Shown here one piece after another: positions 18,078-25,801 of a DNA stretch of 64,000 bases (the first letter of the stretch is position 1; every line of letters starts with the position of its first letter). The notes under the pieces are model-generated. The model worked only from the letters and a program-made list of their open reading frames with translations. It was not told where the DNA came from and made no database searches. Where the stretch lies: NCBI RefSeq assembly GCF_000146285.1, contig NZ_GL385912.1, positions 1,348,336-1,412,335 on the forward strand, in the 5' to 3' direction. Source of the DNA: Mobiluncus curtisii subsp. curtisii ATCC 35241. Lineage in GTDB: Bacteria > Actinomycetota > Actinomycetes > Actinomycetales > Actinomycetaceae. The position numbers and the translations under genes are program-made.

Positions 18078-19356
18078 AAAACTAGACGCATACCTGTTTG
18101 GGCATAGGGTGGGCAGGTTTAAATCTCATGCCGACCGCACTATAGCGTTCACCTACGATGAATCCTGGGATGGGCAGGATATTTCCCTGGGTTTGCCTCG
18201 TCAACACCCGGAATATGACGCTAGGCCATTTCTGGAAGGCTTGCTTCCTGAGAACAATATGACCAGGGCTGTCTGGGAGAGGGAATATCGTATCCCCGGT
18301 GGGAATGTTCTCGGAATGCTGGCGGTTATGGGTAAAGACGCGCCTGGGGCTATCCAGTTCACACCTCCAGGCCGTCCGCTTGCACAGAATCTGCCTGACC
18401 GGGCTGTGCCACTATCCGGGCGCCAACTAGAAGATTTAATGCGCAATGTGTCATGCGAGGAGGGTGTGTGGGGTGCCTCAGCGGGACAGGATGAGGATGC
18501 CCCCGGTAAGTTTTCTCTTGCCGGTCAGCAGCGCAAGACCGCGTTGTATCGTGCTCCTGATGGGCGGTGGTGTCTGCCGCAGGGGTGTTTTCCTTCCACG
18601 CATATTATTAAACCTCAGATTTCCAGTGATTTTGCCTATTCTGATGTGAATGAGGCGGTGTGTCTGTCGGCGATGCGTAGGCTTGGTGTCAAGGCTAGCG
18701 TGGAGACGATTGAGATGGTGGGTGGGGTGCGGGCTAGTGTTATCGAACGCTACGACCGTGCGGTTACTTCTGATGGTGGGGTAGAACGGTTTCACCAGGA
18801 GGATTTTTGCCAGATTCTGCGCTGTATGCCCGCATATAAATATGAGCAAAATGGGGGGCCAACTGCTGTTGCTATTGCCCGGACCATACGTAAATATGCG
18901 AGTGTGCAAGACATGTTGGAGTTTGTAAAACAGCTGGCTTTCAACATTGCGGTGGCGGGCACTGATGCTCATGGTAAAAACTTTTCGATGCTCGAAACTG
19001 TAAAGGGGTGTTCGCTTGCTCCCGCTTATGATGTGGCCTCGTACCTGTACAAGGTTGACCCCGAGAGGAGCGAGCGTTTGTCCTCGTCGATGCAGATAGG
19101 CGGAGAATATCGTTTCGTGGCTATCCGGGAGCCACAGTGGGTGGATTTCGCGTCTGACGCCGGGCTGGATGCGGATACAGTGTTAGGGATTGTGTCGTAT
19201 GTAGATCAGAATGCAGCGGATGCGGTTTCTGAGGCTCTAAAGGAATTCGGACAGTTCGCGGCGGGGACACCGGTAGCCGATTTGGCGAGCCGAGTTACCG
19301 CGTTTCGCGTGAGTCGCGCGACAGCGAGGCAAAAACCCTTTCGCGCCCAAAATTAA
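18070..19356 (+). CDS. hipA: HipA-like serine/threonine kinase toxin
   Basis: A 428-residue HipA-family kinase. In E. coli, HipA phosphorylates glutamyl-tRNA synthetase and slows growth; the target here is unknown. Family marks appear in order: ISLGLP (38-43), FLEGLLPEN (54-62), the phosphate-loop region GKFSLAGQQRKTALY (147-160), VIERYDR (224-230), the catalytic GTDAHGKNFS with Asp299, and PAYDVAS with Asp321 as metal ligand. These match E. coli Asp309 and Asp332. The start ATG 18070 lies inside the hipB end. The protein appears intact, so the pair is likely functional. It sits between an msrA island and a symporter remnant within the IS-rich stretch. Confidence 0.9.
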   Translation: MLRKLDAYLFGHRVGRFKSHADRTIAFTYDESWDGQDISLGLPRQHPEYDARPFLEGLLPENNMTRAVWEREYRIPGGNVLGMLAVMGKDAPGAIQFTPPGRPLAQNLPDRAVPLSGRQLEDLMRNVSCEEGVWGASAGQDEDAPGKFSLAGQQRKTALYRAPDGRWCLPQGCFPSTHIIKPQISSDFAYSDVNEAVCLSAMRRLGVKASVETIEMVGGVRASVIERYDRAVTSDGGVERFHQEDFCQILRCMPAYKYEQNGGPTAVAIARTIRKYASVQDMLEFVKQLAFNIAVAGTDAHGKNFSMLETVKGCSLAPAYDVASYLYKVDPERSERLSSSMQIGGEYRFVAIREPQWVDFASDAGLDADTVLGIVSYVDQNAADAVSEALKEFGQFAAGTPVADLASRVTAFRVSRATARQKPFRAQN

Positions 19357-19403
19357 GCGGGCACTCACGCTGTCCAGTGTTAACATCGACGCGCCCACTC
19401 CAG

Positions 19404-19702
19404 CTACCCGGCGGCTCGTAATTTCGGGTCGCGGCGCAGGTAATCCCGGGTTTCTCGCGCAATCAGCCCGGAGGCCAGTACCAGCCCAATCAGGTTCGGG
19501 ATTGCCATCAGGGCATTGGAAATGTCGGCCAAAACCCAGGCGACTTCGATGGAAGAAATGCATCCCACGAACAACACCACTGCGAACACAATTCGATAGA
19601 CCGCCACGGCTTTCAGCCCGGCCAGGCGTTCGATGCACCGCTCGCCGTAATACGCCCAGCCCAGCACGGTGGAAAACGCGAAAAATACCAGGGAAATCGC
19701 GA
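19404..19702 (-). pseudogene. Alanine:sodium symporter (AGCS) remnant, cut by an IS
   Basis: On the minus strand this reads VAISLVFFAFSTVLGWAYYGERCIERLAGL and onward through two more hydrophobic segments to DYLRRDPKLRAAG and a stop. It is the C-terminal ~100 residues of an AGCS-family amino-acid:cation symporter, in which S-T-x-x-G-W-x-Y-Y-G-E is a typical pattern. The frame runs directly into the left end of IS3 copy 2 at about 19705 and the N-terminal three quarters are absent from the window. Insertion plus deletion has destroyed the gene. Confidence 0.85.
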
Positions 19703-19705
19703 CTT

Positions 19706-20335
19706 GAAGTGTCCCGGGTTTTGTTCCTAGGTTTTTTTGAGAGGATTGTTTTATGCCTAGGAAGTATTCGCGGGAGTTTAGGGATTGTGCTGTTGGGTTG
19801 GTGTTTGACTGGCTTCGGGATGATTCTGGTTCGAGAGCGGCGATTATTAGTGATACCGGGTTAAAGCTTGGTGTGAGTCGTGAATCATTGCGTCGCTGGG
19901 TTGTTCAAGCCGAGATAGACCGGGGAGAAAGACCCGGGGGTTAGTCGGGAGGAGTCTGCCGAGATACGACGTCTGCGTAAAGAAAACGCAGAACTCAGAC
20001 GTACGAACGAGATTCTGAAACTGGCATCAGCTTTTTTCGCCCTAACAGATGCAGGGATTAGATCATCGATCGGAACTATTGGGGATTCTTACGATAACGC
20101 GCTAGCCGAGACCGTCAACGGGCTATACAAAACCGAGTTGATTTACTCCCAGACCTGGCGCTCATGCACCGAAGTCGAATGGGCGACCCTGAACTGGGTG
20201 TACTGGTGGAATCACCAGCGTCTCCACGAATCGCTAGATTATTCCACTCCCGAGGAAGTGATAACCCAATATAATCAAACCCATGCTAAACAACTAGCAC
20301 CCACATAAGAAGCGGAACAAAACCCAGGACGCTTC
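19706..20335 (+). mobile_element. IS3-type insertion sequence, copy 2, internally deleted
   Basis: The ends are left GAAGTGTCCCGGGTTTTG (19706 on) and right CCCAGGACGCTTC (ending at 20335), related to copy 1 by a few changes. About two thirds of the coding region is missing: the sequence jumps from the OrfA end (SAFFA) to the OrfB end (LTDAGIRSSIG) at about 20042. The element is ~630 bp and cannot encode a working transposase, but its intact ends might still be mobilised by a complete relative. Confidence 0.88.
19753..20308 (+). pseudogene. OrfA-OrfB fusion remnant in IS3 copy 2
   Basis: From ATG 19753 the OrfA helix-turn-helix is complete, and the frame closes at TAG 19942-19944 after the same five-G run as in copy 1. 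One base over, the frame continues through the leucine-zipper segment (RRLRKENAELRRTNEIL). It then passes the deletion in frame into the OrfB C-terminus with the catalytic-glutamate segment NALAETVNGLYKTE, ending at 20306-20308. Both DDE aspartates are gone. A product would bind ends but not cut. Confidence 0.75.
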
Positions 20336-20570
20336 AGTTACGACAGCTCACTGAGTGGATTACAACGATCAATGCACAAACAAATGCTACGACGAAGCAT
20401 ATACCGCTAAACATTGTCAGCCCCGGAACCCATAATGCTACACCACTAAGCAACGCCACGATCATCACCAGCGAAGTAGCCCGTGAGCTTCCTCGGAACA
20501 TCCATGAACCAGACCCACGATCGGATCCACCATTGCGCGAGCCGTCAAATGACGAAATTTCCTCTTCCAT
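20334..20570 (-). CDS. Small two-segment membrane protein
   Basis: A 78-residue protein with an acidic, serine/glycine-rich N-terminus (MEEEISSFDGSRNGGSDRGS) and two hydrophobic segments at about 30-48 and 52-72. The start at 20570 has AGGTGG upstream on the minus strand. The stop codon is formed by the first bases of IS3 copy 2, so the original C-terminus may have been longer. It is divergent from the two-component genes, with a 19-bp perfect inverted repeat in between, which makes it a candidate target or accessory of that system. No family recognised. Confidence 0.55.
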   Translation of the reverse strand: MEEEISSFDGSRNGGSDRGSGSWMFRGSSRATSLVMIVALLSGVALWVPGLTMFSGICFVVAFVCALIVVIHSVSCRN

Positions 20571-20669
20571 AATCCACCTCTTCCTCACCGAATGCCCAAG
20601 TCATCCGTTGGTGTCAGCAACGATTTTTCGCCGCTATTCTCAGTGAATCACACGCGCAACCGTCGGCGC

Positions 20670-20711
20670 TATCGTCAGGTGTCGGTATTTTTATACCGAC
20701 ACCTGACGATA
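20670..20711. promoter_or_regulatory. 19-bp perfect inverted repeat between divergent genes
   Basis: TATCGTCAGGTGTCGGTAT (20670-20688) and its exact complement (20693-20711) flank a four-T loop. No T-run follows on either side, so it is not a simple terminator. It lies 68 bases before the first start of the two-component operon and 100 bases upstream of the small membrane protein. It may be an operator read by the response regulator or an RNA hairpin in the leader. Confidence 0.6.
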
Positions 20712-20778
20712 CCCAGCATCACTTCGCTCCACTAGAATGCAGGCAAAACTCGATTTTTAGGCGGAAGGACTGGGTATC

Positions 20779-20814
20779 ATGAAAATTGCTGCGTGCTTTT
20801 TACCCCATCACTAA
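20779..20814 (+). CDS. Possible 11-residue leader peptide before the histidine kinase
   Basis: ATG 20779 follows GCGGAAGGACTGGG and opens a frame of eleven codons, MKIAACFLPHH, ending at TAA 20812-20814. The kinase ATG at 20816 comes one base after this stop, so ribosomes finishing the leader could reinitiate on the kinase. The kinase start itself has no separate ribosome-binding site. This supports a coupling role, but the peptide is too short to confirm by homology. Confidence 0.4.
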   Translation: MKIAACFLPHH

Positions 20815-20815
20815 C

Positions 20816-22024
20816 ATGCACAAGAACGTAACCAGAATGAAACGACATCAACTCAAAAGCCTTCTCCGCTGGGTTTTCCCTATTTTTAAACCCCACCCAG
20901 CTATTTTGACAGCGATTTTCACCTTTACGGCAGCGTTCTCATTTATGACCGAAACCATCATGGGGACATTTTCTGACCGTGTCATGGAACCAAGTTCTCC
21001 AATTATCCTGCTTGTGTTGATGGTATCACTCGCCCTGTGCGGGATTTTTCCACCGTACTTCGAGTCACTTTTCATTCTTCTGTCTTGTATTTATTTCGGT
21101 CTATTCGGGTCACTGACAACACCCACCCTCGGCATATACGTGCTGGTCGGGGTGTGGTTGGTGCGGTCTTGGATAATACCGGGGCTACTGCTGCTCCTCG
21201 CGACCGAAGTGAGTCTAATCGCGGTTTCTCCATACCCGAGCCTCCAGGTCATCGGAGCAATATTCGGCTCCGGCGTGACCATAGCCTTAGGGCTCGCTAT
21301 CCGCTACTTGCGACTAAAAACCGCTAAAGCCAACACGCTAGCAGAGCACAACCGCAAGCAAGCCGAGCAAGCACGCCTAGAGGCAGAGCAGGCAAGGCGG
21401 GAAGCACGTCAGGCCAGTAGTCTGATACGTAAACAGTTGGCGGTTCAGCTGCACGACACGATAGCCAAAGACCTCGCCCATATTGCGATTAAGGCACAGG
21501 AACTCAGCCAGCAAGCCGCCCCCACCCCAGATGAACTCACGGCACTGGCGAACCAGGCTATCGCCACCTCGAAACGTATCAAACCCACTATTCTGCAACT
21601 CGACACCGAATCCGGGAGAACCAACATCACCGAAACCGTATCCCTAGTAACCAAAATGCTCTCCACCAGGAACATCACCCTACAAAACGACGTGAGTGAA
21701 AACCTCGATGAGCAAACCACCCGCCAGCAAGCCCTCCTGACCTGCCTAGTCATCCGCGAGGCCGCCACGAATATCCTGAAATACGCCCCCACCGACACCA
21801 CCGCCAGCCTAGAAGTAGCCCGAGAACCAGACGGAGCCATCACCATCACCACCAGCAACCCCATCAGCGACACCCCCGCCAACACTGGAATCACCGGAGG
21901 CTTCGGTCTAGCCAACCTCGAACACCAAATCACTCTGCACGGAGGCGAATTAGAATACAGTCGTAATGCTACCCGCTGGATACTCTGGGCGCTCATCCCC
22001 ACCGATGGAAGGACACAAACATAA
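20816..22024 (+). CDS. Two-component sensor histidine kinase (NarL-type)
   Basis: A 402-residue membrane kinase. Five or six hydrophobic segments occupy residues ~20-165 with little extracellular sequence, as in intramembrane-sensing kinases. A charged A/E/R/Q coiled coil follows (about 175-205). The HisKA_3 dimerisation box reads RKQLAVQLHDTIAKDLAHI with the phospho-accepting His213. The HATPase_c domain shows REAATNILKYA (N box), then GFGLANLEHQI (G box). This class phosphorylates a NarL-type regulator, which is encoded next with a one-base TAATG overlap. Start 20816 is preferred because it follows the leader stop; 20837 is an alternative. Confidence 0.9.
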   Translation: MHKNVTRMKRHQLKSLLRWVFPIFKPHPAILTAIFTFTAAFSFMTETIMGTFSDRVMEPSSPIILLVLMVSLALCGIFPPYFESLFILLSCIYFGLFGSLTTPTLGIYVLVGVWLVRSWIIPGLLLLLATEVSLIAVSPYPSLQVIGAIFGSGVTIALGLAIRYLRLKTAKANTLAEHNRKQAEQARLEAEQARREARQASSLIRKQLAVQLHDTIAKDLAHIAIKAQELSQQAAPTPDELTALANQAIATSKRIKPTILQLDTESGRTNITETVSLVTKMLSTRNITLQNDVSENLDEQTTRQQALLTCLVIREAATNILKYAPTDTTASLEVAREPDGAITITTSNPISDTPANTGITGGFGLANLEHQITLHGGELEYSRNATRWILWALIPTDGRTQT

Positions 22025-22695
22025 TGAGCGAGGGCATCCGCGTACTCATAGCCGACGATGACCTGGTCATCCAAGAAAGCTTCGCTAGGCTACTTGATGG
22101 CGAGGACGGTATCGAGGTCGTTGCTACTGCCCCCAACGGCGCCGAAGCCCTGACCAAGATGACCCGGGGTATCGACGTGGCGCTCATAGACGTGGACATG
22201 CCCATCTTAGACGGAATCGAAACAGCAAAACTAATTCGCAAAAACTACCCCCAAACCACCATCATCATGCTCACCGCGTTCGAACACGAAGACGCCCTCG
22301 CCCAATCCCTCGCGGTTGGTGTCCAAGGATTCCTCACCAAAAACACCACCCCAGCTGAGGTGGCTGTATATATCAAAAAGGCACTATCCGGACAGGCCGT
22401 CTATGACTCGCGACCCACGGATATCCTCACCCAGTCTTACACCGAGAAATCACTGACCCAAGCCCAATATCAAGACTTCATCGACGCGGTGGACACCCTA
22501 CCTGGACGCTTCAAATCGGTATTCGCCCAGTTACTCGACGCCAAAACCAACAAGGAAATCGCCAAGGAGCTCTATATGTCTCCCGCCACTGTCCGTTCCT
22601 ATGTTTCCGAAATACTTGCCCACACTGGATGCAAAAGCCGGGGGCAACTGGCCATTATCGCGGCGCGCGCCGGCATCAACACCACAACTCCATGA
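22024..22695 (+). CDS. Response regulator, NarL/LuxR family
   Basis: A 223-residue DNA-binding response regulator. The receiver domain (1-~120) has the acidic pocket IADDD, the phospho-accepting Asp56 in ALIDVDMP, the conserved T in MLTAFEHEDA and the K in FLTKNTTP. The C-terminal ~65 residues form a LuxR-type helix-turn-helix (LLDAKTNKEIAKELYMSPATVRSYVSEILAHTGCKSRGQLAII). Its start overlaps the kinase stop. The likely targets are its own operon or the divergent small membrane protein, through the 19-bp dyad; this is inference. An IS3-type element starts right after the stop. Confidence 0.94.
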   Translation: MSEGIRVLIADDDLVIQESFARLLDGEDGIEVVATAPNGAEALTKMTRGIDVALIDVDMPILDGIETAKLIRKNYPQTTIIMLTAFEHEDALAQSLAVGVQGFLTKNTTPAEVAVYIKKALSGQAVYDSRPTDILTQSYTEKSLTQAQYQDFIDAVDTLPGRFKSVFAQLLDAKTNKEIAKELYMSPATVRSYVSEILAHTGCKSRGQLAIIAARAGINTTTP

Positions 22696-22710
22696 GACAC
22701 CAGCAGTATG

Positions 22711-24181
22711 GGGGTTAAAGGACAAATGGGGGTGCGGACGGATTGTTGGAGAGTGTTTTATGAATGTTTCGTATTCTCGGGAGCAGCGTCGTGAGGCGTT
22801 GAAGGTGTATAGGCGTACGGGGTCGGTGACTAAAACGATTTTGTTGCTGGGTTATCCTGGGCGTTGGACGTTGCATAAATGGATTCGGGAGGCGGGAAAG
22901 CCGGTTTCTAAGCCTAAGCGGGCTCAAAGACTTACTCATTATCCTTTTAAGACAAAGCTTAGCGCGGTTGAGATGTTTAGCAAGGGTGCGCGTCCTGGGC
23001 AAATCGCTTCGCAGCTGGGTTTGCGTAGCCCGATGAGTGTATACAGTTGGGTGGAGCGATACCGGCAGGAAGGAGAGTGGGGATTAATGAGTAGAAAGGA
23101 ACGAGGGTAAGCAGCTAAGTTACCTACCGTTAAGTCACTAGAGGCGTCTTTGCCTGATGATCCGCAAGAGTTGAAACGCTTAGCAGCCAAGCTAATCGTG
23201 GAAAAGGCGGTGATGGATCAGGAACTGGAGTTAATAAAAAAAGACGTCAGCGTCCTGCCCGGAGCTTTGACGAATCGTCACAAAGCGCAGGTAGTGGACG
23301 CTCTTAGAGGTACATATCCGTTGGGAATGCTCCTTGATGTTGTGGGGTTGTCGTCCTCAAGTTTTTACTACCAGCTTCACGCAATGGCTCGCCGGGATAA
23401 GTATTGTCAGTTACGTAAAGATATTGCCGCTATTTCTGCTGAGTCTTTCTACACCTATGGGTATCGTCGTAACTGGTGTGTATTGCGTGCTCGTGGAATA
23501 CGAGTCAGCGAGAAAGTGGTGCGCAAGATTATTAGCGAAGATAAAATCCTTGTGCGTTATCCGTGTCGGAAACGGCGTTACTCTAGCTATAACGGTGAGA
23601 TAGCGCCTGCTCCTGAAAATCTTGTAAAGCGTAACTTTCACGCCAATGCCCCTGGCAAGCTATGGCTTACAGATATAACCGAGTTCATCACGGCGGAATC
23701 GAAACTGTATCTTTCAGCTATTATCGACTGTTTTGACGGCAAGATAGTCGGGTGGGCTACCGGGCGCCATCCCAGTAATGAGATAGTAATGACTTCAATG
23801 AACATGGCTCTTGAAGAACCCATTAGCGATAATTTGTTGATAATTCACTCTGATCGCGGATCACACTACCGGGGCGGAGATTTCGCAGCGTTTTTACGAT
23901 GCCACCACATCACCCAGTCAATGTCTAAAAAGGATGCTCACCCGATAATGCTGCATGTGAAGGCCTCTTCGGGCGAATGAAAAACGAAATGTATTACGGA
24001 TACAAATGGACAAGTGCCAACGAGCTTGAAACAGCCATTACACGCTACATTCACTTCTACAACAACCACCGCATCAAACTCACCCTCGGCGGAATAACCA
24101 TAAAACAATACAGAAACCACTACCAGCCGGTAGTCTAAAACTGTCCAAAAAACAATCCGCACCCCCATTGTCCTTTACCCC
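22711..24181 (+). mobile_element. IS3-type element (IS150-like) with two inactivating changes
   Basis: The left end GGGGTTAAAGGACAAATGGG (22711 on) and the right end CCCATTGTCCTTTACCCC (ending 24181) are inverted repeats with small length differences, and both include GGGGGTGCGGA further in. The coding part reads one transposase in a single frame, broken by an early stop and a late frameshift. It is unrelated at the ends to the IS3-type copies at 7.7 and 19.7 kb. No target duplication is visible. Confidence 0.85.
22760..24138 (+). pseudogene. IS3/IS150-like transposase, nonsense and frameshift
   Basis: From ATG 22760 the first 116 residues form the two helix-turn-helix units (SREQRREALKVYRRTGSVTKTILLLGYPGRWTLHKWI; MFSKGARPGQIASQLGL). 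TAA 23108-23110 interrupts, but the same frame goes on without another stop through the AAKLPTVKSLEASLPDDPQEL linker into the DDE integrase. Its motifs are LWLTDITEF and IIHSDRGSHYRG. Near 23930 a run of five A breaks the frame; skipping to the next frame gives GCSPDNAACEGLFGRMKNEMYYG with the catalytic glutamate, then ends at TAA 24136-24138. A lost A is the simplest cause. Not functional as written. Confidence 0.85.
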
Positions 24182-24355
24182 AACCTTTTAGCGTCAGCGA
24201 GACCTTTTAGTGCCTCAGGCCAAGTGTGCGCCCGACCGCTAGGAATAGCGTTAAGTGCGCCGCGTTAGCGGTTCCTGTATAGGCAAGCAAGTGAGTGAGC
24301 GGAATCTAGAAACTTGCACTGGCAAGCGAATACCCCGCGCCCAGTAGTATAAAAA

Positions 24356-24390
24356 TAGGACGCTCACTTTGTATCGAAATGAGCGTCCTA
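24356..24390 (-). terminator. Terminator of tRNA-Ala
   Basis: TAGGACGCTCA at 24356-24366 and its complement TGAGCGTCCTA at 24380-24390 form an 11-bp stem. On the minus strand it is followed by TTTTT. It lies one base beyond the CCA of tRNA-Ala. Confidence 0.9.
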
Positions 24391-24391
24391 A

Positions 24392-24467
24392 TGGTGGAGC
24401 TAGGGGGACTCGAACCCCCGACCCTCTGCTTGCAAAGCAGATGCGCTACCAGCTGCGCTATAGCCCC
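24392..24467 (-). tRNA. tRNA-Ala(UGC)
   Basis: On the minus strand the gene begins GGGGCTATAGCGCAGC and ends GCTCC-A-CCA, with the CCA encoded. The acceptor arm GGGGCTA/TAGCTCC pairs with one G-T. The anticodon loop centres on TGC within CTTTGCAAG, and the T-arm GGGTTCGAGTCCC is canonical. It follows tRNA-Ile on the same strand with a terminator between, the usual pair after gyrA in actinobacteria. Confidence 0.96.
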
Positions 24468-24483
24468 GTTTTGTATGAAAAAA

Positions 24484-24499
24484 CCCCGAAATTTCGGGG
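24484..24499 (-). terminator. Terminator between tRNA-Ile and tRNA-Ala
   Basis: CCCCGAAATTTCGGGG is a perfect palindrome. On the minus strand it is followed by TTTTTT, giving a compact intrinsic terminator right after tRNA-Ile. tRNA-Ala therefore depends on readthrough or its own promoter. Confidence 0.85.
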
Positions 24500-24500
24500 C

Positions 24501-24577
24501 TGGTGGGCCTAGCTGGGCTCGAACCAGCGACCTCAGTCTTATCAGGACTGCGCTCTAACCAACTGAGCTATAGGCCC
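24501..24577 (-). tRNA. tRNA-Ile(GAU)
   Basis: On the minus strand the gene begins GGGCCTATAGCTCAGTTGG and ends TAGGCCC-A-CCA with CCA encoded; it is 77 bases long. The anticodon GAT stands in CTGATAA. The acceptor arm GGGCCTA/TAGGCCC pairs perfectly and the T-arm GGTTCGAGCCC is canonical. Confidence 0.97.
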
Positions 24578-24592
24578 TTTGGGCACCAAAAG

Positions 24593-24621
24593 ATACTACC
24601 TGAACCGGTTATCGTGCGCAA
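24593..24621 (-). promoter_or_regulatory. tRNA-Ile promoter
   Basis: On the minus strand TTGCGC (24621-24616) and TAGTAT (24598-24593) are 17 bases apart and stand 15 bases before the tRNA-Ile 5' end. This is a good sigma-70-type arrangement for a stable RNA. Confidence 0.65.
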
Positions 24622-24825
24622 ATTCGCGGGGTCACGAGTGTGGCAAGTATCCACTGGCGTGAGCAACGGCGTCATTGAAAGGACTCTCTATGGCGGGGTT
24701 TGCTTTGCGGGTCATCAGTTTGCAAGCTCCCAACTTGGTTACAGACGAGCCGACAGCGCCAAAATGCCGTTTAAACCGGTGAAATGCCCTTTAACCCTGA
24801 AATACAAAAGCGCAGTAAAAGAATA

Positions 24826-24848
24826 GACCCACCGCATTGCGGCGGGTC
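24826..24848 (-). terminator. Terminator of the small secreted protein gene
   Basis: GACCCACCGC and GCGGCGGGTC pair around a three-base loop with one G-T. On the minus strand the stem is followed by TATTCTTTTA, a modest U-rich tail, 21 bases beyond the stop of the gene at 24870-25055. Confidence 0.65.
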
Positions 24849-24869
24849 AAGAGGCTTTCGCGTACCGTG

Positions 24870-25055
24870 TTAGTCGGCGCTGACCTCAACCAGAACCTGT
24901 TCGTAGCTACCGTAAGAAATCTCTACGGGCTGCACTTGCGTACTTCCGTTCAGGTTGGCTTCTCGGTCGGCAGCCTGCGCAGGCAACAGGGTGCTCAAAG
25001 CCACCAGCATGGCGAGCGCTACCGCGGTCATCACGCCTTTCTTTTGCATCTGCAT
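24870..25055 (-). CDS. Small secreted protein
   Basis: A 61-residue product with a clear signal peptide: MQMQKKGVMTAVALAMLVA followed by LSTLLPAQAAD, with likely cleavage after A-Q-A or A-A. The mature part of ~35 residues (DREANLNGSTQVQPVEISYGSYEQVLVEVSAD) has no cysteine and no recognised motif. The start at 25055 has GGGAGGAACC upstream on the minus strand, a strong site. A terminator follows. It is divergent from the giant adhesin, with ~750 bases between, so the two may share control, but nothing proves it. Confidence 0.7.
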   Translation of the reverse strand: MQMQKKGVMTAVALAMLVALSTLLPAQAADREANLNGSTQVQPVEISYGSYEQVLVEVSAD

Positions 25056-25538
25056 GGTTCCTCCCAGTTTTTTTAGTTCACGGGTTCTCATCACGGAAAA
25101 TTCCAGCGCCTACCCGCGCTACACTGATAACTATACCTCATCTTCAGGAAATCACAAGTTCTTTTTATAAATTCTTTCACCAAGTATTTTCGCGGGTTTT
25201 CGGAGTTCTGGTTCATATCTCGCGTCTTGTGCGATTTCTAATCTAAAACTGTAACGGTCTGAGACTGAAGAAACCCTGGAAATGTCAGCTTGCGTTTCGC
25301 GTACTGCTAGGGCAGGCATTATGTGTGCGACTGCGCAGGTGTTTTGACCAGGGATTAACCACGCGTCGGTAGTTTGACGCGGTATAGAGGGCAAAAGGGT
25401 GGGGATCGGCACTCGCTCCCAGGTTCAGGTGCCCTTTTTAAGGTTTCTTTCAGGTTTGCGAAAATTACTGGGCAGATTTGCAGAAAACCGCTGTTTTTAC
25501 CGTTTATTTGCCGTTTTTCTACCTGCGCTCGAGGTGAC

Positions 25539-25616
25539 AAACTCAGCTTGACATTCTTAAAAGGGGCTGAAAACTGTCATCAATTTTCGCGAAATTTGCG
25601 CTATTAAGCTGAGTTT
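25539..25616. promoter_or_regulatory. Dyad with inner palindrome upstream of the adhesin
   Basis: AAACTCAGCTT (25539-25549) has its exact complement at 25606-25616, 56 bases away. Inside it is TTTCGCGAAA (25585-25594), itself a palindrome. A TTGACA lies at 25548-25553. The pattern suggests one or two regulator sites, about 100 bases upstream of the promoter candidate. Confidence 0.45.
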
Positions 25617-25692
25617 TCCTAAAGCAAAACGGGGGTTTACCGAACGGCTTTGGAGCAATAGTGAGATTGTCAGCACAATCCTGGAAGTACTC

Positions 25693-25721
25693 TTGGAGAT
25701 AGCTGGGAAAGCTGGTACTCT
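25693..25721 (+). promoter_or_regulatory. Promoter candidate of the adhesin gene
   Basis: TTGGAG (25693-25698) and TACTCT (25716-25721) are spaced by 17 bases and would give a leader of about 75 bases before the ATG at 25802. TATATA at 25730-25735 is an alternative -10 without a good -35. Confidence 0.45.
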
Positions 25722-25801
25722 TAATTACTGTATATAAGCAGGTGTAGTGTCCCCAAAAGGGCTCAGACCGAAAAATGGCTAATTATATGGAGGTATTTAG
25801 C

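Larger units (their letters stand above)
25056..25801. other. Long intergenic region before the adhesin
   Basis: These 746 bases have no convincing gene. They hold an 11-bp inverted repeat (25539-25549 and 25606-25616) around a TTTCGCGAAA palindrome, and a promoter candidate at 25693-25721. The far half, 25095-25500, is AT-richer than the flanks and has no clear signal. Its length suggests complex control of the adhesin or a long leader. Confidence 0.55.

Noticed and set aside
24392-24577. tRNA-Ala or tRNA-Ile as attachment site of an island
   Set aside because: No direct repeat of the tRNA 3' ends occurs elsewhere in the accessory region, and no integrase gene is present.
24503-24826. A 107-codon plus-strand frame over tRNA-Ile
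   Set aside because: It lies on the complement of a clear tRNA gene and has no other support.
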